A stretch of 41,220 bases of DNA from Candidatus Parcubacteria bacterium (GCA_003599755.1 QZJO01000007.1:1-41220); one strand, 5' to 3'. Counted from the first letter of the stretch, positions 32,074 through 39,920 are shown. Translations and numbers: made by a program. The notes: generated by a model not told the origin, from the letters alone.

Positions 32074-32580
32074 ATGGCGACGGCGTTCTACGTCCCGCGT
32101 CCCCACGGCATGCTCGAGCGCACGCATCTGTTCATCGATACCGCCACGGGCATCCGGAACCTTCCGACGCGGCCGCACCGCTCGATCTTCGTCTCCGGCA
32201 GCTTCAACGCACTGGCGACCAACATCAATGCTGCGACGGTCTCGGCGCGCACCATCAAGGCGGGAGCGCCCACCGTACTCTTCTTCGCCGCTTTCACCCG
32301 GCACGACTGCGCCGATTACCGGCATCGGACGTGCCGCCGGCAGGGTCTCTGGGAGCGTCCCTTCACGCCGCTGACGCGACCCGAACCGCTGCTCAGTCAC
32401 CTCGAACGCCATCCGAAGTTCCGCCCCATCTCCGTGGACCGCAAGCGCATCGCCTGCGGTACTTGGCAGCTCATCGGATACCCGCGCCTCAATGGCGCGC
32501 TCCTCGATTCGCTCATCGAGTTGGGCCACTTCCACGTCTTGAACGGCGAGTTCTCGAGCCATTCGGCCGCGCCGGCCTAG
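32074..32580 (+). CDS. orphan 168-aa protein (SD-class)
   Basis: The ATG follows TAGGAGGCAG. This is the largest protein of the operon. The N-terminal part is a possible beta/alpha fold (FYVPRPHGMLERTHLFIDTATGIRN, SIFVSGSFNALATNINAATVSARTIKAG). Then comes a Cys/His-containing segment (TRHDCADYRHRTCRRQ), and the C-terminus is IACGTWQLIGYPRLNGALLDSLIELGHFHVLNGEF. No catalytic motif or family recognised. All three lysines are AAG. The HDC...HRTC grouping could bind metal (inference). Confidence 0.72.
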   Translation: MATAFYVPRPHGMLERTHLFIDTATGIRNLPTRPHRSIFVSGSFNALATNINAATVSARTIKAGAPTVLFFAAFTRHDCADYRHRTCRRQGLWERPFTPLTRPEPLLSHLERHPKFRPISVDRKRIACGTWQLIGYPRLNGALLDSLIELGHFHVLNGEFSSHSAAPA

Positions 32581-32603
32581 GCATCGAGCGCCAGGAGGGA
32601 TGT

Positions 32604-32795
32604 ATGCGGCTTCGGGATCACGAAGACCTCGAACGGCGAGCCAGCGTGTCGCTGCTCATGATGTACAACAGCCAGCTCGCGAGCCCGCGGCTCCGAGCGG
32701 ACGAGCGCCGGCGCCTCGAATCCCGCCGCCAGAGGGTCATCGCGATCCTCGGCCGGCGGGGCGACCTCCCCCAGCACTTTCGTCCGGTCGGTTAG
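32604..32795 (+). CDS. orphan 63-aa basic protein (SD-class), last gene of the operon
   Basis: The ATG at 32604 has CCAGGAGGG upstream (spacing 4). The ORF track only shows this frame as the tail of a longer spurious ORF. It is Arg-rich and helical: MRLRDHEDLERRASVSLLMMYNS and ADERRRLESRRQRVIAILGRRG. It may bind nucleic acid by charge alone; no domain is recognised. A terminator lies 29 bp past the stop, inside tsaD. Confidence 0.65.
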   Translation: MRLRDHEDLERRASVSLLMMYNSQLASPRLRADERRRLESRRQRVIAILGRRGDLPQHFRPVG

Positions 32796-32801
32796 CGAGC
32801 G

Positions 32802-33980
32802 CTAGCCAAGCCGCAGATTCGCATCGGCCTGGACCGTGTTCCAGGCCGATTTCTTTTTCGTATTGAAAAACCCGGCCAGCGCGATCATGAGCGCGTTGTC
32901 GCCGGTCAACGGAACATGCGGCACCAGGAACGGCACGCGCGGCAGCTCGGCCGCGAGTTTCGCGCGCAGGGTTTCGCGCAGTTTCTTGTTTGCCGCAACG
33001 CCGCCGCCGATCATCACGGTTCGCGCGCGAAACTTCTTCGCCGCGCGCACGGTCTTGGCCACAAGCACGTCCACCGCGGCCTGCTCGAAACTTGCCGCGA
33101 TATCGCGCTTCTCTTTTGCGCCCAGTTTCTTCATGTCGCGGATCGTATAGAGCACCGCGGTCTTCAAGCCAGAAAAACTGAAATCGAAATGTTCATCGCG
33201 GATCATCGGCCGCGGAAACGCGTACACCCGCGTGTTACCGCGCTCCGCCAATCTAGAAATAATCGGCCCGCCGGGAAATCCAAGGTTCATCATTTTCGCG
33301 ACCTTGTCGAATGCTTCGCCCGCGGCATCGTCGCGCGTCTCGCCCACAATACGGTACGTTCCCGCGCGCGGCATAAGTGCGAGTTCCGTGTGTCCACCCG
33401 ATACGATGAGGCAGAGCGCCGGATATCGAAATCGAGGCAGAGGAAATGATGCTCCGCCATCCGCGTCTTTGGGAATAAGATTGGTATAGATGTGGCCCTC
33501 GAGATGATTGATCGGAATCAAAGGTTTCTTCCAAAGAAATGACAATGCGCGCGCGAAGTTCACGCCGACCCAGAGCGCGGGCGCCAATCCGGGCCCCGCA
33601 GTAACGGCAATCGCATCAATGTCGGGTGTGGCAAACGGAACAACGCGCTTTTGCATCGCGGCGAATAATTCCGGCTCACGTTCGAGAATAGAATCAAGAA
33701 TCTTGTATTGAGAATCGTGGGACATGCCCACCCGTTTCCGTGATTCATGCTTCATGATTCTTGATTCACGCAACGCCTGCAGCAGTACAGGCACGAGATT
33801 GCGCTGATGCTCGCGCTTCGCCAAGTTCGGCACCACGCCGCCGAATTTGGCATGGAGTTTCATCTGCGAGGAAACGACGTTTGAAAGTACGCGAATGCGA
33901 GGCGCCCTGGACGTTCCGGTCGCCTCTATAACGGCAATCGCCGTTTCATCACAGCTGGTCTCGATCCCGAGGATGCGCAT
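32802..33980 (-). CDS. tsaD: tRNA N6-adenosine threonylcarbamoyltransferase
   Basis: A 392-aa enzyme that finishes t6A37 synthesis on ANN-decoding tRNAs. The family start is MRILGIETSCDETA, with metal ligands in INHLEGHIYTN, then SGGHTELALM, FDKVAKMMNLGFPGGP and GGGVAANKKLRE near the C-terminus. An in-frame insertion of about 30 residues (70-99, ESRIMKHESRK to KILDSILER) separates NLVPVLLQAL from the DIDAIAVTAGPGLA core; it is encoded by a palindromic repeat. A TACAGT box ends 9 nt before the ATG. No SD. Confidence 0.95.
   Translation of the reverse strand: MRILGIETSCDETAIAVIEATGTSRAPRIRVLSNVVSSQMKLHAKFGGVVPNLAKREHQRNLVPVLLQALRESRIMKHESRKRVGMSHDSQYKILDSILEREPELFAAMQKRVVPFATPDIDAIAVTAGPGLAPALWVGVNFARALSFLWKKPLIPINHLEGHIYTNLIPKDADGGASFPLPRFRYPALCLIVSGGHTELALMPRAGTYRIVGETRDDAAGEAFDKVAKMMNLGFPGGPIISRLAERGNTRVYAFPRPMIRDEHFDFSFSGLKTAVLYTIRDMKKLGAKEKRDIAASFEQAAVDVLVAKTVRAAKKFRARTVMIGGGVAANKKLRETLRAKLAAELPRVPFLVPHVPLTGDNALMIALAGFFNTKKKSAWNTVQADANLRLG
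32824..32859 (+). terminator. plus-strand terminator inside the 3' end of tsaD
   Basis: TCGGCCTGGA-ccgtgt-TCCAGGCCGA followed by TTTCTTTTTC. It serves the SD operon while coding for the tsaD C-terminal region on the other strand. Confidence 0.8.
33691..33767. repeat. palindromic element inserted in frame in tsaD
   Basis: GAATCAAGAAT (33691-33701) and ATTCTTGATTC (33757-33767) are exact inverted copies. Inside are further GATTCATG/CATGATTC units. The element is coding, with no stop in the tsaD frame. Confidence 0.8.
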
Positions 33981-34236
33981 ATAAGAAATACTGTATTAAA
34001 ACGATTCCCCACATCAGAATGCCGATTACAAACGAAACTAACGGCAGATATGCATTCGTGGCAAAGAAAAATGCAATCTGCGAAGCATAGAAACCAATGG
34101 CAATCAGTATCGTCAAAAGCGGTTGTCCGGATCGCTTCTCCCGATAATTTTTGGCGATTTGCGCTGGTACGCCGATCAATACTAAAGCAAGCGCGAAAAT
34201 GCTTACCAAAATTCCGAGAAACGACGCAAGATCCAC
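33949..34236 (-). CDS. small three-TM protein, SemiSWEET/PQ-loop-like
   Basis: A 95-aa membrane protein with three hydrophobic segments (about 5-24, 40-60 and 65-87). GVPAQIAKNYREKRSGQP after TM1 resembles the PQ-loop of SemiSWEET sugar transporters, which are about this size and work as dimers (family resemblance by eye only). The only reasonable start is GTG at 34236, 1 nt after the tRNA-Glu 3' end, so it is probably co-transcribed and freed by tRNA processing. Its 3' end overlaps tsaD by 32 nt. Confidence 0.65.
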   Translation of the reverse strand: MDLASFLGILVSIFALALVLIGVPAQIAKNYREKRSGQPLLTILIAIGFYASQIAFFFATNAYLPLVSFVIGILMWGIVLIQYFLYAHPRDRDQL

Positions 34237-34237
34237 A

Positions 34238-34309
34238 CGGCCCCACGGGGAATCGAACCCCGGTTTGCGCCTTGAAAGAGCGCCGTCCTAGCCGTTAGAC
34301 GATGGGGCC
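34238..34309 (-). tRNA. tRNA-Glu (TTC)
   Basis: Acceptor GGCCCCA/TGGGGCC, anticodon stem GCGCT/GGCGC with loop CTTTCAA (anticodon TTC), T-arm CGGGG-TTCGATT-CCCCG, and discriminator G. No CCA. Confidence 0.94.
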
Positions 34310-34335
34310 AAACCAAATCGAAAATACCAGAAAAA

Positions 34336-34364
34336 TTGAAAAAAGGCAATAAAATCGGTATCGT
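34336..34364 (+). promoter_or_regulatory. leaderless promoter of the 100-aa gene
   Basis: TTGAAA (34336-34341), a 17-nt spacer, TATCGT (34359-34364), then exactly 6 nt to the ATG. Confidence 0.65.
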
Positions 34365-34370
34365 TTATCT

Positions 34371-34673
34371 ATGGATAAACTTGCCCGGATATACATGTAT
34401 CTCTCGCCCGCGCCATTAGCGCTGGGGCTGGGCGCAAAATACTACTACGCATACCTCTTTCGAACCGGCCGCATCGATGGGTGGGGAATGTTCGGCGTGC
34501 TCAAGTACGAAGTAGCCGCTTACATCCTGAGTTGGGCCTTGGGCGCAACAGGCATCGTACTTATCCTCATCTATTTGTCCCGGAGAAAATTCCATCCGCT
34601 CCTTTTATATGGCACCGCGATTCTCGCGGCACTGCCGGGCATTCTAGTTCTGCTCGGAATGCCCCTATTCTAA
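34371..34673 (+). CDS. small membrane protein, unknown function
   Basis: A 100-aa protein with three or four hydrophobic segments: LSPAPLALGLGAKYYYAYLF (about 11-30), AAYILSWALGATGIVLILIYL (about 49-69), and LLLYGTAILAALPGILVLLG (about 77-96). A basic stretch (SRRKFH) lies between the last two. No family recognised. The start follows a -10 box by 6 nt. The downstream YdjM-like gene begins 2 nt after its stop (TAA-TC-ATG), so the two form a tight unit. Confidence 0.7.
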   Translation: MDKLARIYMYLSPAPLALGLGAKYYYAYLFRTGRIDGWGMFGVLKYEVAAYILSWALGATGIVLILIYLSRRKFHPLLLYGTAILAALPGILVLLGMPLF

Positions 34674-34675
34674 TC

Positions 34676-35242
34676 ATGTTACTGGATATCGGCCTCGGGA
34701 TTCTGGCCGCGCTCGGCGTCGCGAATCTATTTGGCGAAATTCCAACGGAATTATTTATCATGGCCGGCATCGGTTTCGCGCTCTTGCCGGATCTCGATTT
34801 TGTCTACGCGCTTTTGCGCTACGGACCGAATAACTATCGCGCCATGATCCGGCATCGTGATTACCTGCACTATCCGATCCTCTACGTCGCCGCGGGCGGC
34901 TTCCTCGCGCTCTTCATCTCGCCCGCTTGGGGCGTGCTGTTTTTGATCACCACGCTCGCGCATCTCGCGCACGATTCCATCGGCCTCGGATGGGGCGTGG
35001 CCTGGCTCTGGCCGCTGTCGGATAAAAACTACACGTTCTTCTGGCGCTATGTCACGCCGGGCAAAGAATTGCCCCGTCAGCTCGTCTACTGTTGGGAGCG
35101 AGCGCGCATCGACGACCTGATAGAGGAATACCGCGACCCGCAGTGGCTCAAGAACATATACTTTCGCCCGCATCCGTTTTTCGCGACCGAAATCATCGGT
35201 TTTGCCGCCTCGGTACTGATCCTCGTGCGCGTGCTCGGATGA
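34676..35242 (+). CDS. YdjM/DUF457-like membrane-bound metal-dependent hydrolase
   Basis: A 188-aa membrane protein. The true start is 34676 (MLLDIGLGILAAL); the ORF-track start lies out of frame inside the previous gene. Motifs fit the LexA-regulated YdjM-like family: FALLPDLDFVY, then IRHRDYLHYPILY and HLAHDSIGLGWG, with Asp/His residues placed to bind metal. About four TMs. The biochemical role of the family is not established. It is followed after 4 nt by tag. Confidence 0.8.
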   Translation: MLLDIGLGILAALGVANLFGEIPTELFIMAGIGFALLPDLDFVYALLRYGPNNYRAMIRHRDYLHYPILYVAAGGFLALFISPAWGVLFLITTLAHLAHDSIGLGWGVAWLWPLSDKNYTFFWRYVTPGKELPRQLVYCWERARIDDLIEEYRDPQWLKNIYFRPHPFFATEIIGFAASVLILVRVLG

Positions 35243-35246
35243 GTGC

Positions 35247-35894
35247 ATGAAGCAGCTCAATGCTCGCAAGCAACCGACCGCGCGGAATCACCGTTTTCCC
35301 AACGGCCGATTTCGCTGCCCGTGGGTGATGCCGCGGCCGTTGATCGTGCACTATCACGACACTGAATGGGGCGTGCCGCAGCACGATGATGCGCGGCTGT
35401 TCGAAGCGCTGACGCTGCAGACATTTCAGACCGGTTACTATTGGGATGTGTTCCTTCGTCATCGCCGCCAATACCGAGATGCATTCGCCGGCTTTGATCC
35501 GCAGCGCCTTGCACGGCTTGAGAGCGAAGACGTCCTGCGACTCGCGCGGCATCCCGGCATCATTCACACCCGCGAGAAAATATCCGCGACTATTTCCAAT
35601 GCGCGCCAAGCGATGAAAATTCAGGAAGAATTCGGCACGTTTGATAAGTACCTCTGGCAGCCGGTCGGCGGCGGCCCGATAGAGCATCATTTCCAAACGC
35701 TCGCCGATTACCCGGGTCGGGATGGATTTTCCGATGCACTAAGCACGGATCTCCGGAAACGCGGATTCCTCATGACCTCAACCGGCGTGTGCTATGCGTT
35801 CATGGAAGCGGTCGGCATGGTCAACGACCACACGCTCTCGTGCTTCCGCCATGCCGAAGTGGCGAAAACCGATAGGGCTGGAAAAAGTGACTGA
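35247..35894 (+). CDS. tag: DNA-3-methyladenine glycosylase I
   Basis: A 215-aa base-excision glycosylase removing 3-methyladenine. Family motifs are RCPWVM near residue 23, YHDTEWGVPQHDDARLFEALTLQTFQTG, and the C-terminal VNDHTLSCFRH with His and Cys of the structural zinc site. The usual EGFQAGLSW is LQTFQTGYYW here, a conservative deviation in the base pocket region. The N-terminal 20 residues are a basic extension. It overlaps no neighbour and shares a unit with the YdjM-like gene. Confidence 0.9.
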   Translation: MKQLNARKQPTARNHRFPNGRFRCPWVMPRPLIVHYHDTEWGVPQHDDARLFEALTLQTFQTGYYWDVFLRHRRQYRDAFAGFDPQRLARLESEDVLRLARHPGIIHTREKISATISNARQAMKIQEEFGTFDKYLWQPVGGGPIEHHFQTLADYPGRDGFSDALSTDLRKRGFLMTSTGVCYAFMEAVGMVNDHTLSCFRHAEVAKTDRAGKSD

Positions 35895-35931
35895 TCCGTA
35901 TTATCCTTTTCGTGCGCTTGAAAACGCATTT

Positions 35932-36003
35932 GCGCGGCTAGCTCAGTGGTAGAGCGTCACATTGACATTGTGAAGGCCATAGGTTCGATCCCTATGCCGC
36001 GCA
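35932..36003 (+). tRNA. tRNA-Val (GAC)
   Basis: Acceptor GCGCGGC/GCCGCGC, D-arm GCTC/GAGC, anticodon stem TCACA/TGTGA with loop TTGACAT (anticodon GAC), T-loop TTCGATC, and discriminator A. No CCA. Confidence 0.95.
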
Positions 36004-36010
36004 CTCAGTC

Positions 36011-36502
36011 ATGCATGACATTTCTGAAAACGTCCTCGCTGCCGTAAACGCCACCGGCGTTCCGTTTGAAATCATCGAAATCGATCCGGCTTTTTCGGAT
36101 ACCGCCGCATTCTGCGAGAAATACGGATTCACGCTCGAACAGTCGGCCAATACGATTCTCGTCGCCGCACAAAAATATCCCAAACGTTATGCGGCCTGCG
36201 TGGTGCAGGGGATGAAGAAGCTCGATGTGAACCATGCGGTGCGCGATCTTGTGGGCGGCGCAAAGCTCTCGTTCGCATCAGCCGAAGAAACAAAACAGCT
36301 GACCGGCATGATGATCGGCGGTGTGACCGCATTCGGCCTTCCACCCGATCTACCGCTCCTCATTGATGAACCGCTGCTTGCGCTCGATTGGATCATCCTC
36401 GGCGCGGGCACGCGCGCTGCGAAAATAAAAATAGCGCCTCGCGCCCTGGAAAAAATTCCGAACGCGACGGTTGCGGCCATCTCGACACCAAAAACGCCCT
36501 GA
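36011..36502 (+). CDS. YbaK/EbsC-family aminoacyl-tRNA deacylase
   Basis: A 163-aa stand-alone editing domain related to YbaK/ProX/INS proteins, which hydrolyse mischarged tRNAs. It has the family layout: SANTILVAAQKYPKRYAACVVQGMKKLDVN with the conserved lysine region, AKLSFASAEETKQLTGMMIGGVTAFGLP, and the C-terminal LGAGTRAAKIKI. The substrate specificity cannot be read off. It starts 8 nt after tRNA-Val, suggesting co-transcription and release by tRNA 3' processing. A terminator overlaps its stop codon. Confidence 0.88.
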   Translation: MHDISENVLAAVNATGVPFEIIEIDPAFSDTAAFCEKYGFTLEQSANTILVAAQKYPKRYAACVVQGMKKLDVNHAVRDLVGGAKLSFASAEETKQLTGMMIGGVTAFGLPPDLPLLIDEPLLALDWIILGAGTRAAKIKIAPRALEKIPNATVAAISTPKTP

Positions 36503-36520
36503 GTCCAAGGCGTTTTTGGT
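36487..36520 (+). terminator. terminator overlapping the ybaK-like stop
   Basis: ACCAAAAACGCC-ctgagtccaa-GGCGTTTTTGGT; convergent with the DUF5667 gene. Confidence 0.88.
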
Positions 36521-36540
36521 CCCATGATATAAATTGTTCT

Positions 36541-36969
36541 CTAGAGGCCGAGCTCCACAGCAGCGGATCCTTGTGCCTGGGCGCTCGCCTCCGTGCCGGT
36601 ATCTATATGGACGAGTGACTGCAGCCGCGCTTCGATGTCCGCGGCAGCTTCAATATCTCCCGATGCCCGAAATTGGGCGGCATGCGCGGCGGCCCGATAC
36701 GCATGCGCTTCATAGCGCGCATACGCTTCGGCCGCAGCTTCGGTATTACCCTCGCCCTTGGCGCTCAGCTCTGAAATTTCCTGCAGGCGGCGCTCGGCAA
36801 ACGTGGTTTGGAGCCCGGCATCGGCCGAAGAAGACAGTGCCAGGGCGGCCTGTACCCGTTCATTCACTCCGGTCTTTATCCGGTACAGCGGATTTCCCGG
36901 CAGCGTCCATTCGGAGGCAATGCTGGCGCTGACCAATACGGCTGCGGAAAGAATAACGGCTATGGGCAT
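36541..36969 (-). CDS. secreted or anchored DUF5667-like protein
   Basis: A 142-aa protein. The start at 36969 gives a signal peptide/TM at the very N-terminus (MPIAVILSAAVLVSASIAS). It is followed by EWTLPGNPLYRIKTGVNERVQAAL, the same motif as in the anti-sigma candidate at 18160. An Ala/Glu/Arg-rich helical region extends to the end (RLQEISELSAKGEGNTEAAAEAYARYE). Unlike that protein it has no cytoplasmic domain and no sigma gene next to it. The longer ORF-track start is less likely. Role unknown. Confidence 0.75.
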   Translation of the reverse strand: MPIAVILSAAVLVSASIASEWTLPGNPLYRIKTGVNERVQAALALSSSADAGLQTTFAERRLQEISELSAKGEGNTEAAAEAYARYEAHAYRAAAHAAQFRASGDIEAAADIEARLQSLVHIDTGTEASAQAQGSAAVELGL

Positions 36970-37174
36970 AGGTTTTTTCAAGCAATTAACGGCGGAACAC
37001 GATGATACGACCGATGCAAATATTGACGCCGTCGAACGGCCGTTCTTACGCCCATGTCGGAAAATATCCGGAAAACCCGTGTATAACCCCTGAACGGCAT
37101 CTAAACCCCGCATTGCGAAAACGCATGAAAAATGATACTCTCCGCTGGTATTTGCCGATCTCCGAGCGCTCGCC

Positions 37175-37261
37175 GGAGGCGTGCCAGAGTGGTTGAATGG
37201 GCCGGTCTCGAAAACCGGTATATCCGCAAGGGTATCGGAGGTTCGAATCCTCCCGCCTCCG
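37175..37261 (+). tRNA. tRNA-Ser (CGA)
   Basis: 87 nt with the long variable arm of class II tRNAs (TATCCGCAAGGGTA). Acceptor GGAGGCG/CGCCTCC, anticodon stem CCGGT/ACCGG with loop CTCGAAA (anticodon CGA), and discriminator G. No CCA. Confidence 0.95.
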
Positions 37262-37282
37262 GTGAACGCTTGGTATCAGCTC

Positions 37283-37756
37283 ATGCCCCAGTCCTTCCTT
37301 ACGCCAGAAATGCTCGCGCTCGCGACGGGCGCCATCGCAGGTATTGCGATTGCGGCGCTCGTCATTGCGTTTGTTCTCTGGCGCCGATGGCAGCGCGTGT
37401 TCAAAAATGGTGCTCCCTCGGGCGATGCGCTGGCCGAAGTGCTCAATCGCCTGCAACGCGCAGAGCAGAAGCTCGCCGCGGGCGAGCCGCGCTTGAACGA
37501 ACTGGAACGGATCGGCCGCGTTGCCGTGCAAAAAGTAGGCTTTCTCCGGTTCAATCCATTCGCGGACACCGGCGGAGACCAGAGTTTCGCCGCCGCGCTC
37601 TTGGACCGGGACGACAACGGATTCGTGATCTCGAGTTTATACGCGCGCACGGGAGTCCGCGTGTACGCCAAAGAAATCGCGAACGGCAGATCCAAACATC
37701 CGCTGTCGGACGAAGAAGAGACGGTGCTGCAGCGCGCCATGCGCCCGAATATATAA
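37283..37756 (+). CDS. DUF4446-family membrane protein
   Basis: A 157-aa protein with one N-terminal TM (about 15-35, GAIAGIAIAALVIAFVLW). A short helical linker leads to the DUF4446 domain: LERIGRVAVQKVGFLRFNPFADTGGDQSFAAALLDRDDNGFVISSLYART and KHPLSDEEETVLQRA. Function is not known for the family. The ATG at 37283 is 21 nt after tRNA-Ser, so the ORF-track start inside the tRNA is rejected. Only 2 nt separate its stop from infB, indicating an operon. Confidence 0.88.
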   Translation: MPQSFLTPEMLALATGAIAGIAIAALVIAFVLWRRWQRVFKNGAPSGDALAEVLNRLQRAEQKLAAGEPRLNELERIGRVAVQKVGFLRFNPFADTGGDQSFAAALLDRDDNGFVISSLYARTGVRVYAKEIANGRSKHPLSDEEETVLQRAMRPNI

Positions 37757-37758
37757 TC

Positions 37759-39297
37759 ATGCCCGCTACCACGGAACAGAAAACCGAACTCGCGCATCGT
37801 CCGCCCGTCGTCGTCGTCGTGGGCCATATTGACCATGGCAAGACGACCCTGCTGGACGCGATCCGTGAGACGAAAGTCGCAGAGCGCGAAGCCGGCGGTA
37901 TCACGCAGGCCATCGGCGCTTACCAGGCGGAGCATGGCGGAAGAAAAATTACGTTCATCGACACGCCGGGGCACGAAGCGTTTTCGGCCATGCGGGCGCG
38001 CGGCGCGCACGTCGCCGACGTTGCGGTGCTCGTCGTCGCGGCCGATGAGGGCGTGAAGCCGCAGACCGAAGAGGCAATTCGGATCATCCAGCAATTCGAG
38101 CTGCCGTTCGTCGTGGCTATGAACAAGATGGATAAGCCCGGCGCAGATCCGAACCGCGTCAAAGGCGAACTGGCCGAGCGAAGCATCCTCGTCGAGGGCT
38201 ACGGCGGGACCGTACCGGTCGCCGAGATTTCGGCCAAAGACCGCACCGGGCTCGATCATTTGTTGGAAACGATTTTGCTGCTCGCCGAACTCGAGGAGCC
38301 GACATGGCATCCGGACGCACCGGGCGCTGGCGTAGTCATTGAATCGCACCTGGACCCGAAGCGGGGCGCTGCCGCAACGCTCTTGATCGAAGACGGCGCC
38401 GTACGCCAAGGTGATTCAATCGTCATCGGCGACCAAGCGACGCCGATCCGCATTTTCGAAAATTATCGAGGCGAATCCGCTACTGAAGCGGCGGCGTCCG
38501 AGCCCGTACGCATCGTCGGCTTCAAGAGCGTGCCGAAACTGGGCGAGCCGTTCCGCGTGTATCGCGATCGGAAGGAAGCCGAGGCAGCCGCGGCTGCTGC
38601 CAAAGCCGGAGCCACTGTGCCGGCAGCGAGCGCGGGGCCGGCCCCTGCGACAAGCTCAGGACAGATCAGCGAGACGCCGAAAACCGTAGTCAATCTCATC
38701 ATCAAAGCTGACACGCTCGGCTCGAAAGAAGCGCTCGAAGCGATGCTTGAGAAAATCGGCTCGGCTGAGCTCGGCCACAAAATTCTGAAGAGCGAGGCGG
38801 GTGAGGTAAACGAATCAGACGTCAAACTCGCGCAAGCGAGCAAAAATGCGTTCATCGTTGCGTTCCGGGCGAAAATTCCCGCGGCCATCCGCGATCAAGC
38901 CGAACGCGGCGGCGTAACGATCGTTTCCAGTGATATCATCTATGAACTGCTCGACGCGGTGAAGCAGGCGATGATCGCACTGGCACCCGCCCAGCTGCGC
39001 CGCGTGGATCTCGGTACCGCGCGCGTCATCGCATTATTCAAAGAAGAGCGGGGCAGGCAGATCATCGGCGGCCGCGTGGAGGAGGGAAGCGTCCGGAAAT
39101 CCGCCGCGTTCGAAATCATCCGCAACCAGCGCGTCATCGGCCGCGGGAAAATCATGCAATTACAGTCGCAGCGGCGCGACGTAGACGAAGTCGCGGCCGG
39201 GAGCGAATTCGGTATCATGGCCGACGCGGATCTTTCCCTTGCCGCAGGCGACACGCTCAAAACGTATACCGAAGAACGCGTCACGCCGACGCTCTGA
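37759..39297 (+). CDS. infB: translation initiation factor IF-2, short form
   Basis: A 512-aa GTPase that places initiator tRNA on the ribosome. G1 is [10 protein letters not shown]2 is [12 protein letters not shown]3 is DTPGHEAF, G4 is NKMDKPG and G5 is SAK. The C-terminal domains II-IV are present. The N-terminal extension of several hundred residues found in E. coli IF-2 is absent; only about 15 residues precede the G domain. An Ala/Pro-rich linker (about 275-310) separates domain II from III. The operon DUF4446-infB-rbfA joins initiation and small-subunit maturation. Confidence 0.96.
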   Translation: MPATTEQKTELAHRPPVVVVVGHIDHGKTTLLDAIRETKVAEREAGGITQAIGAYQAEHGGRKITFIDTPGHEAFSAMRARGAHVADVAVLVVAADEGVKPQTEEAIRIIQQFELPFVVAMNKMDKPGADPNRVKGELAERSILVEGYGGTVPVAEISAKDRTGLDHLLETILLLAELEEPTWHPDAPGAGVVIESHLDPKRGAAATLLIEDGAVRQGDSIVIGDQATPIRIFENYRGESATEAAASEPVRIVGFKSVPKLGEPFRVYRDRKEAEAAAAAAKAGATVPAASAGPAPATSSGQISETPKTVVNLIIKADTLGSKEALEAMLEKIGSAELGHKILKSEAGEVNESDVKLAQASKNAFIVAFRAKIPAAIRDQAERGGVTIVSSDIIYELLDAVKQAMIALAPAQLRRVDLGTARVIALFKEERGRQIIGGRVEEGSVRKSAAFEIIRNQRVIGRGKIMQLQSQRRDVDEVAAGSEFGIMADADLSLAAGDTLKTYTEERVTPTL

Positions 39298-39310
39298 TCA
39301 CCCAACGTCC

Positions 39311-39667
39311 GTGGCCAATCCGCGCCGCATCGAACAAGTCAATGTGCTTATCCGCGAAGTAATCGCGGGGGTTCTCGCGCGAGAAATCCCGTTTCCTGAC
39401 GCGACGCTCGTGACCGTCACGCGCGTTGCCGCTTCCGAAGATTTATACTACGCGACGGTATTCGTCTCCGTGCTCGGCGGCGATGAAGCGGCCGTGCTCG
39501 AGCGCCTCAAGGAAGCAACCGGCGACATACAGCACCGCTTGAACCGGACGCTTCGCATGCGACCCGTACCCCGCATCACGTTCGCGATCGACGAGGAAGA
39601 AAAGCGCCGCGAGCGCGTGGAAAAACTCCTGTCGGACGAGGCAAAAACGATTGAACCCGAGGAATGA
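39311..39667 (+). CDS. rbfA: ribosome-binding factor A
   Basis: A 118-aa KH-like 30S maturation factor. The GTG at 39311 (VANPRRIEQVN) gives the canonical start of the family; the ORF-track ATG lies inside infB. Motifs are RRIEQVNVLIREVIAGVLAREI, TVTRVAASEDLYYATVFVSVLG, and the C-terminal RMRPVPRITFAIDEEEKRRERVEKLL. It starts 13 nt after infB without an SD. tRNA-Cys follows after 21 nt and may be part of the same transcript. Confidence 0.94.
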   Translation: MANPRRIEQVNVLIREVIAGVLAREIPFPDATLVTVTRVAASEDLYYATVFVSVLGGDEAAVLERLKEATGDIQHRLNRTLRMRPVPRITFAIDEEEKRRERVEKLLSDEAKTIEPEE

Positions 39668-39688
39668 CCGTGGTATCCTGCAGCACGC

Positions 39689-39760
39689 GGCACCGTAGCC
39701 AAGTGGCAAGGCGAAGCTCTGCAAAAGCTTTATACGTGGGTTCGATTCCCACCGGTGCCT
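39689..39760 (+). tRNA. tRNA-Cys (GCA)
   Basis: Acceptor GGCACCG/CGGTGCC with T73 as expected for cysteine, anticodon stem AAGCT/AGCTT with loop CTGCAAA (anticodon GCA). No CCA. Confidence 0.95.
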
Positions 39761-39832
39761 CTGCCTGGGTGGCGAAACCCAGCACTACATTAAGTGCTGT
39801 GCATGCTGGCAGATTTGCCCCGCACAGTTGGT

Positions 39833-39920
39833 GGGAGAGTGGTGGAATCAGGTATACACGGCAGACTTAAAATCTGCTCCCCGAAAGGGGTTGAGGGTTC
39901 GACTCCCTCCTCTCCCACCA
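39833..39920 (+). tRNA. tRNA-Leu (TAA) with encoded CCA
   Basis: Acceptor GGGAGAG/CTCTCCC, discriminator A and an encoded CCA (39918-39920). Anticodon stem GCAGA/TCTGC with loop CTTAAAA (anticodon TAA) and a long variable arm (CCCCGAAAGGGG). It is the only tRNA in the window with a genomic CCA. Confidence 0.95.

Noticed and set aside
31926-32795. 289-aa plus ORF across the SD operon
   Set aside because: Only its last 63 codons correspond to a gene with an SD (32604); the rest is a frame-shifted shadow of the 85- and 168-aa genes.
37132-37758. N-terminal 209-residue extension of the infB ORF
   Set aside because: It runs through tRNA-Ser and out of frame through the DUF4446 gene; IF-2 homology begins at the ATG at 37759.
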